This document shows positions 45,083 through 54,699 of a DNA stretch of 64,000 bases, one piece after another. The DNA comes from Polytrichum commune. Its lineage: Eukaryota > Streptophyta > Polytrichopsida > Polytrichales > Polytrichaceae. Below the pieces are notes generated by a model. The model was not told the origin of the DNA, did no database searches, and was given only the letters and a program-made list of their open reading frames with translations. Positions within the stretch are counted from its first letter, which is position 1. The number at the start of each line of letters is the position of its first letter. The stretch covers positions 20,770,001 through 20,834,000 of the forward strand of contig OX485804.1 of NCBI GenBank assembly GCA_950295325.1. The letters are read 5' to 3'. A program made the translations under genes and the position numbers.

Positions 45083-48000
45083 TCAAGTTCTGGAAGAGAG
45101 GAGGAGAGGGTTCATTGTGCATGCAGATGCAGGGTGTCCACTCTTCCTACAGTGGTAACAGGTGACAGTAAAATTAGGAAGGAAATTCTCGGGTAGCCTC
45201 TCAAAAGGCTTTTGAGGCCTTTTCGAGGATGGCAATTCTTGGGTAGCTTGTGTCGAAGGCGCCTCCTGGTTTCCCAAAGCCTTGTGAAACTCCATGACCC
45301 TTCGGTTTTCAAAAGGCATTTGAGGGCTTTTCGAGGATGGCAATTCTTGAGTAGCTTGTGTCGAAGGTGCCTCCTGGTTTTCCAAAGCCTTGTAAAACTC
45401 CACGACCCTTTGGTTGACTCTGTTGAGGACAGTTTGTATTTTGATCAATAAAACTTCTAAACCCTAAACCCTAAAGTTCGCTTCCATCCATTCAACAGTT
45501 TGCATTTTCATCAATAGAACTTCTAGACCCTAAACCCTAACCTTCTCTTGCTATGTTATAATCCGTGCCACATCAGATTAACAAATAACAAAACTCCTCA
45601 AGCTCTGTTAACAAAACCCGCTCAACACACGAGCAGGAACACTTTTGGCTCTGCAGGATCCATTCTCGTAGGATGTTGAAACACATGATTTGTACGAGAT
45701 TATTAGAATATCCAAATCATGTCCATAGACATTTTCCTCATACTGTTCAGAGGTCATAAGAATATCTTATTGATTGTCAAAGTGAAGATTCTCTTTCTTA
45801 TTATATGATCATACAGGTCCCCCAATTATGATGTTGACTAATGAGCCTAGAATGGCTAACAAATTTTGAGCATGCAAGTCCAATCTCTTTTAAACACATG
45901 ATGTCCATTCTTAGATCCACACGTAACCACGCACCACTAAAATATAGGTGTCTGTGTAAGATGAGTCAACGAATTAGCCCTGCTTGCCTTACGTCAAGAC
46001 ATTCAATCAAAATCCCAGACATAGAGGAAACTGTAAGCAATACCTGATGTTGCTCGGGGAGACTGGCCCAATAACTTCCAAGCCCTCCATCGACCGCACT
46101 CGACTGAGTGCTACATATGTTTGCCCCTCGGCAAATATGCCTTTCAGATGCACTTTCACGTAGTCCAGCGTCATTCCTGCATATACCCAAAATTTCAGAT
46201 TGAGAATCAAAAAGTGAGGAAATCGTCTTGGTGAAGTCTCAACTTCCAATACTTTTAAGTGCAATCATTTCAAGTCTTTGCAAGAGTAATAGAGTTATCC
46301 TTCAATTCAACCAGAGTTTTGTATTACCAGAAGTTTAATTAGGGAGTTGGTTGGTTTGCATACAAAACTTCCCATGTTCGTTAAATTTTAGGCGCACATT
46401 TGGAGTCGGTGTGGAGGTTTGAACGAATAACTTTCTACATCAGTTCATTGGGGGCCAAAGTCATTTTAGCACCTCTTGGCATGCCAGAATGAGATTGGCC
46501 CTCAATGAACCGATATAATATATTCTTTGTTCAAACCTCCACACCAACTCCAAGCAAACACCCAAAACTTACTGAACATGGAAAGTTTTATATGCAAAAC
46601 AACCAACTCCCGACCAAAACTCTGGTTGAATTAAAGGATAACTCTACTACCCTAGGCCTCTTCACTTGAAATAGAGTATTATTTACTGCTCAATCCAAAA
46701 GGTACCTTGGCACTTGTGGATAGTGAGTGCCCACGCCAGCTTGAGAGGCACCTACAAGACCGCCAAAATATCCTCAATCAACAGGGCATCAACGTGCCAT
46801 TGAAATAATCAATCTCAAAGGCCATTCAAATCAAGAACTTCATATTCTCCAATGCAAGGTGATTAATATCAACATTTCTAGGTCTGTGAGCATATGACTA
46901 TCTTAAAGAACTTATATACCCCATTGTATATAGAAGTTACCAATTCTAAACGTGTGATTATCCTGTTGCTTATACACATTTCTGGCAGAAGATTGATCAT
47001 TGTTGAGGTTGTGAAACTAGCTTGCTAATGCTCACCTACTTGTCAAGTGTTAACAACATTTGCTAATGGGTGGAAAATTGGATGTGATACCTTTGCCCAA
47101 ACATAAAATTCACCCCGACGTAGTGATCTGATTGGCTTTCAAGGTCCTGCTTAATTACCTGCAGCCTTACGCAGTCACCAACGTTCAAAATGCGGTACGT
47201 GAATGATTCCGGCACACAGTCCACAACTCGTCCATTTCTGAACTGTACAATGGGAATTTGGTCGATGCTGCTGTTGTTGAGGTTCTCGAAAATCCTCTTA
47301 TATTTGTAGTCATCAGCAGTTTTTGGTTTTGTTGTTCGTGGAGGCATCTCTTCCATTTTCTTTTCCTTGGATTTCCATCCCACGACCACACCGCGCGATC
47401 CATTCACAAGATCACTTTCCTTTCCTTCGAGATCCAAGTTCCACAATAGCATGACCTGCAGGGACTCAATTTTTAAAAGACTGCCTGCGTATTTGTTGGC
47501 GCAAGAATATGAGCAACCTTGTAAATCCTAAACCCTAAACCATTAACCCTCTTCCACTTTCTCTTCCTTCCCACAACTTCCATCCCACAACCACACCACA
47601 TGATCCTAAACCCTAACTCTTTAAGGACTGGGACATGTGATATGTTGCACAAACCCCCGAAAGTTTCAAAATAATATTTTATTTGGTCTATGGTATTGAG
47701 TTCATAATTAACACAACCCATCAAAAAGAGGAAGTGAATATAAAGCCATATGTGACAACAGTGATTAAATATATGTGGTATGTGTATGTCATTTATAAGT
47801 CATTCATACGAGCTCAAATCTACCTATAATTCATCCTACATATATGTATGCTACAATTGGAATAATGCTTATGATAAATGGGCTAATTCTAGAAAGGATT
47901 CCTTCTGACACTTTTAGCTAAGATCATAAAGAAGTACTCTTAGAATCCGTATGTATGACACCTTGAGGCCCAAACCAGGCCTCTCGGACCTTAAAGAGCT

Positions 48001-51000
48001 AAAAGCTAAACCTTAAACCCCAAACCTTGTGAGAAAGCGCATATTTTTTCAAGATTCTATACCCCTATCACATGATATGAGTTACGAGACAGAACAAGTA
48101 AAGGTCCGTGTTTCCAAAACTCAAATGTCATACTTACTTGTGCCCCGACTTTGAGGTTTATTTGCTTAAGTGCAAGACAATCTCTCCAGAAGTCCGCAGC
48201 TTTCAACTGAGCAAATTGCTTGGCATGCATCTGTTGATCAAACGTTTCTGAATCATCATTCTCCTCCTTGGTAACAATATGGTCGTCCGCAGCAATGACA
48301 ACCTCTTCGGCTGATAATTTGGATAATTCGCCACAGTTGTGATTGTCTGCATCCAAGTTCCTGAAAGAAAATGCACTCATAACTTAGGACCACAATCAGC
48401 TGTGTTTCTTGAGTTAGTTTTTCCAGATCTATGTCCAAAACCTGAATTCTCTGGCTAAAGTAGACGTGTGGTATTTTGATACTGTTCTCTCTGCAACCAC
48501 TTTTCGTAGGATATGATACAAAACACGCATTTAGTGCAAGATGATAAGCAAATCCAGATCATGCCCATACCCACTTGCCTCATAATTTTTGGAGTTCATA
48601 TGAATATGTTATTCACTATTGAAGTGAAGGTTCTCATGCTCATTAAGTGGTCATGTAGGTCCCCCAATCATGTTGACCATTGAGTCTAGAATGGTTTAAC
48701 ATATTTTGAACATGTAGGCCAATATCTTTTAAATACATGTCTTTTTGGTGTCCAACTTTCGATCCACACCTAACCACATACAACTCAAATACAGGTGTCA
48801 CGTGTTGGAATTAGGCACGTCTACCTTGCAACAAGACCTTATTCACAACACTATTCCAAGCCACATATTGGTTTAAGGTTCACATTATTCCACAAGTGCC
48901 CTCCTTTGTGTTACCCAATAACTAAACAGCTTCAGGTTCCACTTTAACAGTTAAAATCCTGCCACTAAGGTAAGCGGGCCTAATTCGGTTACTTATCTCA
49001 ATCGGACACCTACATTTGAGTGGTGGGTGGTTAGGTGCAGATCTAAGGAAGGACACCCAACAAGGCATGCTGTGCTGAAAAGAGATTAGAGACTAAATGC
49101 TCAAAATTTGTCGACCATTATAGTCTCAATAGTCAGCACAATTGGGGGCGACCTATGTGGCCTTCTTATCACTTCCTGTCAATGGGCTTTGATAATTCAT
49201 TACAATTAAAGATTAGCTTCAAAACATCATAAAATTGATTCTAGCTTTTTCAAATAGATTTGCAGGCGCACAGAAATTCCAACCTTGTGAATCCAAGTAA
49301 TATAAGGTAGCAAACAGCACAATATATCCAAGGCCATCTACCTTGTACATGAAGAGAAACAAGGAACAAGCTCACAGGTGAGTAATATTCTTTTGCTTAC
49401 TTCGAGAATAGTACAGTTGGCAGAACTCCATTGGTCATTGGAAGTGACCTGGAGCACTTGCTTGCAATTTCAACCACTGCTGTCACGTCCTCCCCAGTTC
49501 TGATACCATTCAGCATTTGCACAAAGTGTTCATCCTCCTGTTCAAAACACAAGCTCGGCACATAAGGTGGATGGGCCTTAAATGGTTACTTTTTCCAACT
49601 ACCCCACTTGTCGTAGAATATGAAACACACGAATAGTCCAAGATAGTTAGCAAATCCAAATCGAGGCCGTAGCCACTTTCCTCATAACACTCAGAGCTCA
49701 TATGAAGATCTTATTCATTTTCAAAGTGAGAATTCTTGTGCTCATTAAATGGTATACCCCCCCCCCCAAAAAAAATTATGTTGACTATAAAGCCTAGAAT
49801 AGCTATCATATTTTATGCACGTAATCCAATCTCTTCTAAACACATGACGCCTTTTTGGTGTCTGTTCTTGGAGGCACACCGGACCACATACCGCTCAAGT
49901 ATAGGTGTCCTAATAAGAAAAGTAACCAAATAAAGGTTCTCTACCTTAGTTTCTGTCCCAACGAACCCCCAACAAAGTCAATACTACACTATGCAGTTCA
50001 AGACTATGTCAGCTTGAGTTTTGGGGGTCTATCATGATAGTCTTATAAATTTCATTCTGCACCCTAGTCAACAATTTGCATCATTCTTTCCACTGGAACA
50101 GTTTCAGTTCAAGATCTTAATTCTAGAACTCAATTCTAAACCACTGGAACCAGAAATTACATCTTGCATGAGTCTCTATGGGAGGAAGTAGAAACCACAC
50201 TAAATAGTCCTATTAATGTGGGTAGAAAATTAGCATGCAAAGAATTAGCATGGGCCACTCATTTTCCAGTCAAGGTGGAAGAAACATGAGTTTGAGACCC
50301 CGGGTCGTCCCCTAGGTCTTCATGAAGACTTCCGACCCAACACATTGAACACTAGTTATAGGACAAAAGTAGCACAACATAAAGTCATCACCCACATAAA
50401 TTATCTTGAAATAACAATCAGAGTGGCCCACGGTTAAATTTCTACTTAGTGTGGCCCACATTTATTCTCCTCATTATGAGAATTAGTGTGGGCTCTAGAA
50501 AATTGCTGTGGTCCACAATGATAGGACTATTTACTTCAACTAATTCCAAGTTTACGCATCGACGTCATGTTAGGGTGATCATGGGCACCAACCTGACGAA
50601 AAACCTTTTTGAGAACGATCATGTTTAATTTTGCCTTCCGCCATGCACACGCCTCAAATGCCAGACCTCTGTTCAGAAACTGATTGTCACTAGTCTGGGT
50701 TGATTTTTCCTCGATCGGTTGCAGTTGGAAGAAATCACCTGCAAAAATAACCTGCAAACATTGCGGCAATAGGTCAATTGCACTGCATGTGAATCCCAAA
50801 CTTGTATGTCTTCATACAAAATAGAGTCATGCCGAGTTGAATTTGGCACTCAATGAACCAATGTAGAATGGTTTTTCCTTCATACCTCCACGCCGACTCC
50901 AAGCATGCACTGAAAACTTACCGAACCTCGTAAGCATTAGAGTTATTTGTAAAGTAAAGGAGACGAAGCCGTGGGTGTAGTCTCAAACCTTGAGTTTATG

Positions 51001-54000
51001 AGAATTAACACAAAGTCGCCCAAGTTTTCTTAACGCTTAAATTACCAAACACAGAGTGGTGTCGGGCTATTAAAACCGGCTTCCTAGCTTGTCCTACTAG
51101 GATGGGTGGGCAGGCCAAAAACTTGCCTTGCGTAGGCTGATCTGGGATTCAGGATGGTGGGTCCCATGCACATACCCTATTTTAGATCCTACAATTCTCT
51201 CAAAGTTTGAGAGATGGAAAGAGGAGGTCCCGAAAGTTTCACCCAACTTTCAAAATAGGCTCCAATGTATGAAGAGCTGACTACACTAAATATTATATTT
51301 AGAATCATATGGTATTTTATGTCACTATGGTAAATTTTTGGATGACACTTCTTATGAATAAGTGAACAAATATTGTTATGGATGATGGAGGAGTTCATCC
51401 ATTGGCCAAAACCCTACCTCCTCTTGTCAGCAACTTGTGATGAAATGTTGTCATGGATGAAAAAACGCTTGATAAGTGACAGTACTTGCAACACCGTAAA
51501 TCTATAATCCCCCCAAGAAATTATAAGGAATGACAAATGTTGTTGGGTTAACATTTAGTGTTGGTGACACTACACCACGGTTAACAATTAGTATTGAGCA
51601 AGACAATTAGGATGGTGACACTAAATATCATATTTAGTGTAGCTCTTAATAGAAAGTTTTCTCAAAGAAGGATCAAACCCATGGTTTTGTCCTGCTTTGA
51701 GAGACTTTACGAATAGCTCTATTGTATGCAAAACAACCAACTCCTGACCAAAACTCCGGTTGCAATGAAGGACCACTCTAATACTCATATACTATATATA
51801 CTTGTTGACAAGTAAGTTCTGTACCTGAATTCCACCGAATGCCCTTTCATCGCCGCGGATTTCACAAATTTTCTCCTCCAAGAGGTCTAACAACTCCGCG
51901 CTCACCATTGAGATTTCGTCAACTATCAACACCCTCAAGTTGCGCAACTTATTCTTGAAATTCCACATTCTCTTGAAATCGTTTGGACACCGTGGAATAC
52001 CAATTCCTGCTGCCCTGTGTAAAGTGGAACCTCCGATCGGCAATGCTGGACCACCCATTATTGTGCGTGGATGTGAGAAGTGTTGCAACAAATCCACAGA
52101 ACGTCTCCAATTTTAATGCTGACCTAAATGCTAATTTCACAGACAACATAACCAAAAGAAACTACAAAGCTTCTGCCACTGATTCTAGGAAGAAATAGGA
52201 CGACTCTCTTTGTCAAGAGGACATCATCACCAACTTCCAAGTGTGAGAATATTATTCGAATTCTTTATTTATAATAAAGTATTACCTAGTGATGTATAAC
52301 GTGACTCTGTTGGAGGATATTTGATGTTCTTACATAGAAACTTCATAGGCACCACTATAATGTGACACATAAATGACAAGAATAAAATAAACATGCAGTT
52401 GATTCGAAAATCAATTGATAGTGTTATTTCAATACTTGAATTTCTTTTTTACATGATAATTTTGCTTCCGGAAATTCGTGATGATGTACACTCTAAACTC
52501 CATAATATCATGCTCGTGGCAACCAAAGTGCACGTGATATAAAGGAGTTTTGTAGTGTTAACATGAATGCGTGATAAAAGAGAAGCAGTGTAGCATGTGA
52601 CATTATGGAATAACAGTCAATATAGTCAATATTGCAATAATTACAATAATGACAATGTGATGCGTGCAAGCGTGTGGTTTGAATTCTTTGGTGGTTTACA
52701 TTATTGTCAAAAACCCAAGATATATGGGAGGGAAACGTGATAACAAGGAGTAAAATTTAAATTGAAAACATCTGTTCCCTAAGGCACGGGCATAGCAATT
52801 GGGTACATTGATGAGATTTTCACCTGCTATTCCTGTCGATGCTGTGACAGCCACATTACATGCATAGCAACCACATTCTCCATTTGAAGCCATCCCTATA
52901 TGATGGCCGCTCTCATAGTCCTCCTTCAAAATTTCAAGGATGTGCCGGAGCACAAAAGTCTTCCCTGTGCCCCCAGATCCAGAGAAGAAAACGTTCTGTC
53001 CAGAACCAGGTCAAAAAAATTATGGTAAGTGGACCTTGACCAGACACTTAACTTTCTCTGCACCCCCATTTCTCATAGGATATGAAGCACGTTTGCAATC
53101 AATGCGAGATGATTAGCAAATCCGAATCATGCCCGTAGCCATTTGCATTGTAGTTTTCGGTGCTCATATGAATATCTAATTCATTATGAAACTGAGCATT
53201 CTCGTGCTCGTTGAATGGTCACATAGGTTCCCCCCGATTATGTCTACCATGGTTATATTGTGAGCACGTAGTCCAATCTCTTATAAACACATGATGCCTT
53301 TTTCATGTCCGTTCTTAGATCCACACCGAATCAAACCACACACCACTCAAATATAGATGTCTACATTTTGTGGGTGTTGGATTAACACCGGTCTACTTGA
53401 TAGGTTGTCCAGAAAGAAACCTCCTCCACATACAGTAGTGATTTTGTGTCTCATACAGTAACAACGTTTTATGGTATTTAGTGTCACTTACAGTTTGAAA
53501 TTACGCCCGGCTGTTATTTCATATTTATAGATTCAATTTTATATTAAATATTAAATAGGTTATGTGGACATTCTACAACATAAATGACTTGACTTGGTAA
53601 AAACTTAAATTCTTTGCAAAAAGTCATACTATTGTGTAACTCTGGAATAGTAAATGACACTAAACACCATAAACAGTGTACAGAGTGGTTTTGTGTCTCC
53701 TCATCCTACTCGAGTATCTTCAATGTGAGTGGAAAATGGCATGGGCCACCAAACATCTCAAATGAAAGATCCAAAAAGGAAAACCCCATTTCCAGAAACA
53801 ATTAATTTCAAAGAGCATTTCATGAATGTGAGACAGATAAAGGGAGGCAGCATGTTACAAGAAACAATCAAAGGTGGCGCCAAGGATTTGACCTCAAAAC
53901 AGCGGCAAAGTCAAGCCACACTGACTGATAAAAATTTCACTAAGGTGGATGGGCCTAATTCGGTTACTTAACTTAATTTGGCAACATGTTTTTGGAAGAA

Positions 54001-54699
54001 GTTGGCCTACGTGCTCAATACTTCTCAACATTCTAGGCTCAATAGTCAGCATAATTGAGGGAGACCTATGTGGCCTCCTTATGGCTCACTGCCAGTGGAC
54101 TTTGATAATACATAACAATTTGAGGTTAACTTCAGAACCTTTTTGGAATTGATCCTGGCTTTATTTGTGGGTGCACAAAAATTCCAACGTCGCGAATCCG
54201 AGTAGTATAAGGTAGCAAACAACAAAAGTAACCAAGTAAGAGCCCATCCACCTTACACATGAAAATTAACGAGAGATTCGGTTGCACAAAGGTATATTGA
54301 TTAATTTACCTTGCCTTCCCTGACAAGGTGAAGAATTTGTTGCTGCTCTGCCGAGAGAGGACTTGTTTCTGGAGGGGAACTTGAATCCTCCACCTTTGCA
54401 GGTGCTCGCACAAAGACACCATCATCATCCTCGTCATCGTCCTCATCCTCGTTATCGCCTTCATCATCATCCTCGTCATCGTCATCATCATCGTAGGCTT
54501 CTTTAATTTGGTCCTTCATACTGGACCCAATGCATACACAATCCTCGGCATCATCAAGATTCACAAACACTTGTTCGTGTGTTGATGATGCAATTTTGGG
54601 CCGTTTTGTGAATATGCAATCATCGGTGTCTCCCTCGCTCGAATAGTCATCGGAGTCGACCGTCATCGGATCAAATTGAGACCCATAGCCACCAGTCAT
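45083..54699 (-). CDS. PIF1: PIF1-family 5'-3' DNA helicase
   Basis: Ten exons (minus strand), all GT-AG with matching phases: 54699-54310, 52995-52824, 52045-51825, 50751-50593, 49537-49401, 48360-48138, 47455-47159, 46751-46706, 46176-46044 and 45419-45083. They total 2115 nt and encode 704 aa. PIF1 helicases unwind DNA, G-quadruplexes and R-loops in nucleus or mitochondria. Visible motifs are Walker A GSGGTGKT (about 136-143), STGIAALP, DEIS (230-233), AGDFFQLQP (265-273), LVNGSRG (450-456), PLKLAWALTIHKCQG (535-549) and GQTYVALSRVR (566-576). The N-terminus is acidic (Asp/Glu run about 69-94) with a basic TKRPK nearby. The C-terminus has two 36-aa repeats and a CCHC knuckle (C680, C683, H688, C693). 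An AG just before the ATG suggests a 5'-UTR intron. No Helitron Rep domain is nearby. Confidence 0.92.
45197..45412 (-). repeat. two 108-bp tandem repeats in PIF1 last exon
   Basis: Two adjacent 36-codon units encode R-V-(V/M)-E-F-(Y/H)-KAL followed by NQEAPSTQATQELPSSK. They differ at only a handful of residues, so this is a recent in-frame internal duplication just before the zinc knuckle. Confidence 0.9.
45425..45545. repeat. telomere-like CCCTAAA motifs in a direct repeat, PIF1 intron 9
   Basis: CTAAACCCTAAACCCTAAAG (about 45456) and AGACCCTAAACCCTAACC (about 45526) end two ~50-bp near-copies starting 'acagtttg.attttgatcaat'. The repeat lies at the acceptor end of intron 9. Further AAACCCTAA words occur in intron 6 near 47530 and 47605. 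Confidence 0.75.
45640..45992 (-). mobile_element. MITE family C in PIF1 intron 9
   Basis: It shares 'ctcgtaggatgttgaaaca', 'caaatcatgtccatagac', 'aggtccccc.attatg', 'ccaatctcttttaaacacatgatg' and 'cactaaaatataggtgtc' with copies at 48.5, 49.6 and 53.1 kb. It ends GAATTAGCCCTGCTTGCCTT, the family's inverted end. Confidence 0.7.
46292..46644. mobile_element. MITE with long inverted ends in PIF1 intron 8
   Basis: GAGTTATCCTTCAATTCAAC at the left is mirrored by GTTGAATTAAAGGATAACTC at the right. The inversion continues inward (CCAGAGTTTTG, GGGAGTTGGTTG, TTTGCATA.AAAACTTCC, TGGAGTCGGTGTGGAGGTTT). TA flanks both ends (46290-46291 and 46645-46646). It is 353 bp with no coding capacity. Confidence 0.8.
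48475..48830 (-). mobile_element. MITE family C in PIF1 intron 5 (acceptor side)
   Basis: The same phrase order as the 45.7-kb copy: 'cgtaggatatgatacaaaac', 'gcaaatccagatcatgccc', 'catgtaggtcccccaatcat', 'acatgtctttttggtgtcc' and 'actcaaatacaggtgtc'. The right end is eroded. Confidence 0.65.
48966..49349 (+). mobile_element. MITE family C in PIF1 intron 5 (donor side)
   Basis: It starts TAAGGTAAGCGGGCCTAATT then CGGTTACTTATCTCAA, and ends CCAAGGCCATCTACCTTG. The interior from 'caatagtcagcacaattg' to 'tataaggtagcaaacag' matches the copy at 53941-54256 in intron 1. Confidence 0.75.
49564..49947 (+). mobile_element. MITE family C in PIF1 intron 4
   Basis: The inverted ends AAGGTGGATGGGCCTTAAAT and 'accaaataaaggttctctacctt' bound a full-length ~384-bp copy. 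A run of C then A (49746-49765) marks an internal homopolymer. Confidence 0.75.
50815..51785. mobile_element. copy of the intron-8 MITE, disrupted, in PIF1 intron 3
   Basis: 50835-50930 ('ggcactcaatgaaccaatgt', 'acctccacgccgactccaag') and 51727-51783 ('aaaacaaccaactcctgacc', 'aaaactccggttgcaatgaa') match parts of the MITE at 46292-46644. They are separated by unrelated sequence and a family A insertion. Confidence 0.55.
51283..51645 (+). mobile_element. MITE family A, copy 6 (full length)
   Basis: The left end ACTACACTAAATATTATATT and right end CACTAAATATCATATTTAGT are inverted to each other and each is nearly self-complementary. The body matches the other copies. It lies inside PIF1 intron 3. 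It is the most complete copy in the window. Confidence 0.85.
53021..53400 (-). mobile_element. MITE family C in PIF1 intron 1 (acceptor side)
   Basis: It shares 'ctcataggatatgaagcac', 'gcaaatccgaatcatgccc', 'cacataggttccccccgatt', 'ccaatctcttataaacacat' and 'actcaaatatagatgtc' with other copies. The start 'atggtaagtggacc' is a degraded family end. It lies about 25 bp from the exon 2 acceptor. Confidence 0.7.
53460..53690. mobile_element. family A-related inverted-end fragment in PIF1 intron 1
   Basis: 'tatggtatttagtgtcac' at the left and 'gacactaaacaccataaa' at the right are inverted. They resemble family A ends, but the interior differs. Confidence 0.5.
53941..54256 (+). mobile_element. MITE family C in PIF1 intron 1 (donor side)
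   Basis: It is bounded by TAAGGTGGATGGGCCTAATT at the left and AAGAGCCCATCCACCTTA at the right, clear inverted ends, 316 bp. The interior matches the donor-side copy of intron 5. Confidence 0.8.

Noticed and set aside
47063-47160. Extension of PIF1 exon 7 to the frame's stop at 47063
   Set aside because: The donor at 47159/47158 joins exon 8 in frame to give RLQ-VPLKLAWALTIHKC, the conserved PIF1 order; the longer frame does not.
53614-53971. Short plus-strand frames in PIF1 intron 1
   Set aside because: They overlap MITE sequence, have no motifs and no splice support.
54301-54500. 61-aa MMMTMTRMMM frame
   Set aside because: Out-of-frame reading of the Asp/Glu codon run in PIF1 exon 1.
45083-54699. 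Helitron origin for the PIF1 helicase
   Set aside because: No HUH/Rep domain, no Helitron ends recognised, ten-exon structure with consistent splice phases, and a normal cellular PIF1 motif set.
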